Shown one piece after another: positions 60,959 through 64,000 of a stretch of 64,000 nt of DNA. The stretch spans positions 186,001-250,000 of the forward strand of contig NZ_JAEDAE010000006.1 of assembly GCF_016056375.1 (NCBI RefSeq), in the 5' to 3' direction. A program made the translations under genes and the position numbers. Below the pieces are notes generated by a model. It was not told the DNA's origin. It searched no databases and saw only the letters and a program-made list of their open reading frames with translations. This DNA comes from Hymenobacter negativus (GTDB taxonomy: Bacteria; Bacteroidota; Bacteroidia; Cytophagales; Hymenobacteraceae). The first letter of the stretch is position 1. Every line of letters starts with the position of its first letter.

Positions 60959-61194
60959 TCAAATGGGGGTTTGGTGGTGAAAATGGTTTTTGGACCGGCA
61001 AGCTATTGAAAATATTGCAACGTTTTTACTCAAATACTGGATTTGATAACAATATTTTTAAGATTTTACACTTTTTGTATATTAATTTGATAATTATGAT
61101 GAAAATTCTCTCATTTCTCTCCTGCCGCGCTTACTTTTTCTAACCGCAGCACTGATAGTCTGCTAATTGGGCAGACCGGCAAACGCCAAAAACA

Positions 61195-61224
61195 ACGACG
61201 CCCTGCCCAAAGGGCAAGGCGTCG
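61195..61224 (-). terminator. Intrinsic terminator after the second M43 protease gene
   Basis: Stem GACGCC-TTGCCC / GGGCAG-GGCGTC with a TTT loop and a T-rich tail on the minus strand, about 22 bases past the stop codon. Confidence 0.7.
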
Positions 61225-61246
61225 CGCATGCAAAAACCGGTAATGG

Positions 61247-62545
61247 CTACTCCTTCTCGAAGCGCTGGCGGCTTACCTCAGCTCCGGCACCGATAGTGAC
61301 GTAGTACAAACCCTTGGGCAGGTCGCTCACGCGCACTTGGCCCCGACTATCGTAGCGTGCCTGGGTCATTTCATGGCCGGTGAAGTCGAATACGCGCACG
61401 ACATACCGGGCAGCATCGGCACCCACAGGCAGGTCCAGCGTCAGCACGTCGGAAGCGGGGTTAGGATAGAAGGAAACGGGCGAAGACGTGGCCAGCGCGC
61501 GCGGCGCGGTGCCGCCCAGCGAAGTGAGCAAGCCCACGCGGGCGCCACCAGCGGCAAACAGCGCGTTCATGCGCTGGCTCTGGCCGGTCGAGAACATGTA
61601 CATGCAGGCGTCGTCCACGTAGTCCATGTAGTTCATGCTCATGTCGCCCGAGTTAGAGCACGACACGTGCGGGAAGGCCGGGCAGCCGTAGTTTTCGGCG
61701 CCCTGGTTGGGGGTATCAGCCACTTGGTCGGAGCCGGTGCAGGCGCCCGAGTCATCGCCCCAGATGTGGCGCAGGTTTAGCCAGTGGCCTACTTCGTGGG
61801 TGGCGGTGCGGCCCAGGTCGTAGCTGCTGGTGTAGGTGCCGGCCGCGTACTTGGCGCGGCTGCCGAAGGCCGAGTACAGAATCACGACGCCATCGGTGCT
61901 GGCCGAGCCGCCGGGGAACTGGGCGTAGCCCAGCAGGCCCTGGCCCAGGTTGCAGGCCCACAGGTTGAGGTACTTGGTGGCATCCCAGGCATCATCGCCG
62001 CCGCGCTTGGAGTTTTTCACGGCATCGTTGGTGCTCCACGAGGCGGTTTTGGTGGCTTTGTGGATGATGCCCGTGGTAGCCGCGCCGGTGGGGGTACGCT
62101 TGGCCAGCACAAACTGCACGTTGGCATTGGCCACCAGGCCGGCGTAGATGCCGGGCGTTTTGGTGTAATCGGCGTTCAGCTTCTGGTAGTCTTCGTTCAG
62201 CACGTCAATCTGCGACTGCACCTGGGCGTCGGAGATGTTCTGGGCGGCCGTGTTGTAGAGCACGTGCACCACCACCGGGATGATGACCGTGCCGGCCGTG
62301 CTGCGCTGCAGGGCCGGGTTGGCCAGCAACTGCTGGGTCTGGGCTTCGATTTTGGCCATGCGCTGGGCCTGCGCGGGGTCGGCGGCGAGCTGGGCGGCCA
62401 GCACCTCCATGGTGCCGCAGGCGCGGCGCGTGATGGGGTTGGTAGTTTCCATGCCGGTAACCGGCGCGAGGCGCTGGGCATTCTGGGCCAGGGCGGGGGC
62501 GGCGCTGCCCAGAAGGGCCAGCGCAGAAAAGTAAAGTTTGTTCAT
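61247..62545 (-). CDS. M43-family zinc metalloprotease with T9SS domain
   Basis: A 432-residue secreted metalloprotease of the M43 family. The signal peptide is MNKLYFSALALLGSAAPALA. The zinc site [11 protein letters not shown] (His250, Glu251, His254, His260) and Met-turn [10 protein letters not shown] are intact. Unlike its neighbour it has no GEVED domain and goes straight from the protease to the sorting domain (VSFYPNPASDVLTLDLPV, PKGLYYVTIGAG). The two proteins share the same core order and many near-identical stretches, so they arose by duplication. The ATG at 62545 starts the signal peptide. Confidence 0.92.
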   Translation of the reverse strand: MNKLYFSALALLGSAAPALAQNAQRLAPVTGMETTNPITRRACGTMEVLAAQLAADPAQAQRMAKIEAQTQQLLANPALQRSTAGTVIIPVVVHVLYNTAAQNISDAQVQSQIDVLNEDYQKLNADYTKTPGIYAGLVANANVQFVLAKRTPTGAATTGIIHKATKTASWSTNDAVKNSKRGGDDAWDATKYLNLWACNLGQGLLGYAQFPGGSASTDGVVILYSAFGSRAKYAAGTYTSSYDLGRTATHEVGHWLNLRHIWGDDSGACTGSDQVADTPNQGAENYGCPAFPHVSCSNSGDMSMNYMDYVDDACMYMFSTGQSQRMNALFAAGGARVGLLTSLGGTAPRALATSSPVSFYPNPASDVLTLDLPVGADAARYVVRVFDFTGHEMTQARYDSRGQVRVSDLPKGLYYVTIGAGAEVSRQRFEKE

Positions 62546-62661
62546 GTAAGAGTTGGGCAATAGGGTAAGAAATGGTTGAACCGGGATACTAACTTATGAA
62601 AAAAAGGTTGCGTTTTCACACTTTTATTGTCAAATTATTTATCAATTAACCCAACCGTAAT

Positions 62662-62706
62662 AAAAAATGGCAATGAAAACAGGAATCCTGTCTCCATTGC
62701 CATTTT
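62662..62706. terminator. Bidirectional intrinsic terminator
   Basis: Stem AAAATGGCAATG / CATTGCCATTTT plus an inner ACAGG / CCTGT pairing, with A- and T-runs on its flanks, between the M43 gene's upstream region and the barrel protein's stop codon. Confidence 0.82.
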
Positions 62707-62741
62707 GGTTATTTGCCGGATTTGTGAGGCCCGGTTCCTGC

Positions 62742-64000
62742 TTAAAAGAGGAAATCGAACCCAACGAACACCAGCTTCTCCTCCCCCACCGAATAGGTGG
62801 CGTTGATGATGGCGGCCTTGAGAATGTCGACGTAAACGCCGCCACCAAAACCGCTGTGAAAAGCATTGAGGCCGGTGTAGGTGCCAGTGTCGTTGTCGGA
62901 ATACACCCGGCCGATGTCGGCCAGACCCATCACGCCAAACTTGCCGGGGAATAGGTAGGCGTTGAAGGAAAACAGCTCCAGGCGTGGCTCGAAGTTGGCG
63001 TAGATGGCCGTGCGGCCCGCGAAGCGCGTGCGGCGGTAGCCGCGCAGGTTGGTGGTGCCGCCCAGCGTGTTGGCCTGGTAGAAGCGGTAGTCGCCGTAGT
63101 TGTGCTGGTAACCGATGCGGCCGGCATACGTCAGGTGGAAAGGGAAATTGGGCGTGAGGTAGGCCCGCACCTCCGAGCTGAAGCGCCCGAAGCTCAGGCT
63201 TTCCTGGTTTAGCTGCCAGTTGTACTGGTACTCGTTGTACCAGCGCAGGCCGATGCGGGGGTTTTTGGCCGACGAGCTGGCGTCGAGGTTCAGGTATACC
63301 AAGCCGCCGAGGTACTGGTTGGTCTGAAAATCGGAGGAACGCACGCCGAAGCGACGGTTCTCGTAGGTAGTGACGCCGTTTTTGTTGGTCAGGCTGTCTT
63401 TGATGACGGAGCCAATGGGGTCCTTCTCGATGCGGAACTGGTCGTACTGCGGCCCGATGCCGAATTTGAGGAAGCTGAACAGCCGGCGCTCGAAGGTGGG
63501 CGCGATGGTGAAGCGGTCGAAGCGCACGCGGTAGGCGCTGTTCACGGTGCGGTTAGTGACCACGCCGCGGGTTTCGTCCTCGGTGGCCAGGTTGGCCGTG
63601 TTATTGCCAATGCCGAAGAAGTTGTACAGCAGTTGCGGGCCGTAGAACTGGGCCGCGATGTGCAAATCGGTCTTTTTGAAAATGCGGGTGAAATGGCCCG
63701 TGTACCGAATGTTATAAGCATCGCGGGCGGGCGCGAAATTGGCCGCGATGGTCTGCTCCCAGGAGTACGGCTCGCGGCGGAAGCCGTAGTGGCGGTAGGT
63801 GACGCCGCCGCCCAGCAGAATGCCGTCGTCGATGTTGTAGCCAAAATACAGGGCCGGCCCCACGTAGTCGAGGCGGTAGTCTTTCAGGTCGAAGCGGTGC
63901 GGGTAGTCGTAGCGGCTTACCTCGTAGCCGGGCTCCAGGCGCTTACGGGCTTCGGAGCTGGCGTTGATGACGTTGCCGGTGTCGGCGTCGTAAATCTGGG
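62742..64000 (-). CDS. C-terminal part of a BamA/TamA-like outer-membrane protein (5' end outside window)
   Basis: The frame is open through the window end, so the N-terminal part is missing; 419 codons are visible. It contains a transmembrane beta-barrel of the surface-antigen (D15/Omp85) type: alternating strands such as GPALYFGYNIDDGILLGGGV and RYTGHFTRIFKKTDLHIAAQ, the conserved TNLRGYRRTRFAGRTAIYAN and a C-terminal aromatic residue (FVGFDFLF). The GYRRTRFAGR segment matches the loop 6 motif region of the family. In many Bacteroidota this kind of barrel follows a metallophosphatase domain, but that part is not in view. It may be an outer-membrane insertase or a translocator. Confidence 0.82.
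   Translation of the reverse strand, partial: QIYDADTGNVINASSEARKRLEPGYEVSRYDYPHRFDLKDYRLDYVGPALYFGYNIDDGILLGGGVTYRHYGFRREPYSWEQTIAANFAPARDAYNIRYTGHFTRIFKKTDLHIAAQFYGPQLLYNFFGIGNNTANLATEDETRGVVTNRTVNSAYRVRFDRFTIAPTFERRLFSFLKFGIGPQYDQFRIEKDPIGSVIKDSLTNKNGVTTYENRRFGVRSSDFQTNQYLGGLVYLNLDASSSAKNPRIGLRWYNEYQYNWQLNQESLSFGRFSSEVRAYLTPNFPFHLTYAGRIGYQHNYGDYRFYQANTLGGTTNLRGYRRTRFAGRTAIYANFEPRLELFSFNAYLFPGKFGVMGLADIGRVYSDNDTGTYTGLNAFHSGFGGGVYVDILKAAIINATYSVGEEKLVFVGFDFLF

Noticed and set aside
58952..61009. 685-codon open frame antisense to the first M43 protease
   Set aside because: Its codons mirror the protease strand, where the zinc site, Met-turn and sorting domain are intact.
1..64000. CRISPR array or cas genes
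   Set aside because: No regularly spaced short direct repeats and no Cas-like protein anywhere in the window.

Overview
The window reads as chromosome of a GC-rich aerobic Bacteroidota of the Cytophagales, most likely Hymenobacter or a close relative. The evidence is seven large secreted proteins or enzymes with type IX secretion (T9SS) or Bacteroidota-type signals, of which six carry a C-terminal T9SS sorting domain, Bacteroidota -7 promoter boxes (TAnnTTTG), few Shine-Dalgarno sites, a type II NADH dehydrogenase, and families such as DUF2141, DUF6268 and DUF6624 that are common in this phylum. The genus is an inference.

Layout. 1-2.3 kb: the 3' part of an ECF sigma factor and a di-haem cytochrome lipoprotein. 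2.3-3.3 kb: an alpha/beta hydrolase. About 3.3-12.8 kb: a visibly AT-richer island with every gene on the minus strand, ending beside two tRNA genes (Leu-TAA, Gly-GCC). It holds hsdR, a fused methylase-specificity gene, a HEPN-like gene, a 56-residue protein, a papain/C39-like cysteine peptidase, a zinc-ribbon peptide and a small membrane protein. This is the accessory, probably defensive, part of the window. 13-31 kb: housekeeping genes (mutS, a SPOUT RNA methyltransferase, TerC, yajQ, acetyltransferases, a NYN-cold-shock protein, a YdjM-like membrane hydrolase, mfd, a PAS protein, a DsbA-like protein, an aldo/keto reductase). 31-37 kb: a T9SS protein, DUF2141 and META proteins, NDH-2, DUF2721 and an omega-amidase. 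37-50 kb: a T9SS FG-GAP protein, murF, rfbC, a glycosyltransferase, cytochrome c, hflX, an outer-membrane protein, an acyltransferase, ppk1 and sixA. 50-64 kb: T9SS cargo, with a PL9-like pectate lyase, a 1417-residue internally duplicated beta-helix protein and two paralogous M43 metalloproteases, then the C-terminal part of an outer-membrane beta-barrel.

The intergenic spaces of the core are full of long inverted repeats. One family of 170-215 bp has long terminal inverted repeats beginning near GTCATTGCGAG. It occurs three times between 37 and 50 kb and looks like a non-autonomous mobile or REP-like element. Other hairpins seem to belong to separate families.

Most interesting for follow-up: the restriction-modification/HEPN operon and its companions in the tRNA-proximal island; the MITE-like repeat family; two genes (rfbC, sixA) whose -7 box lies five bases from the start codon, which suggests leaderless mRNAs; and a 216-bp stretch repeated without change inside one T9SS gene.
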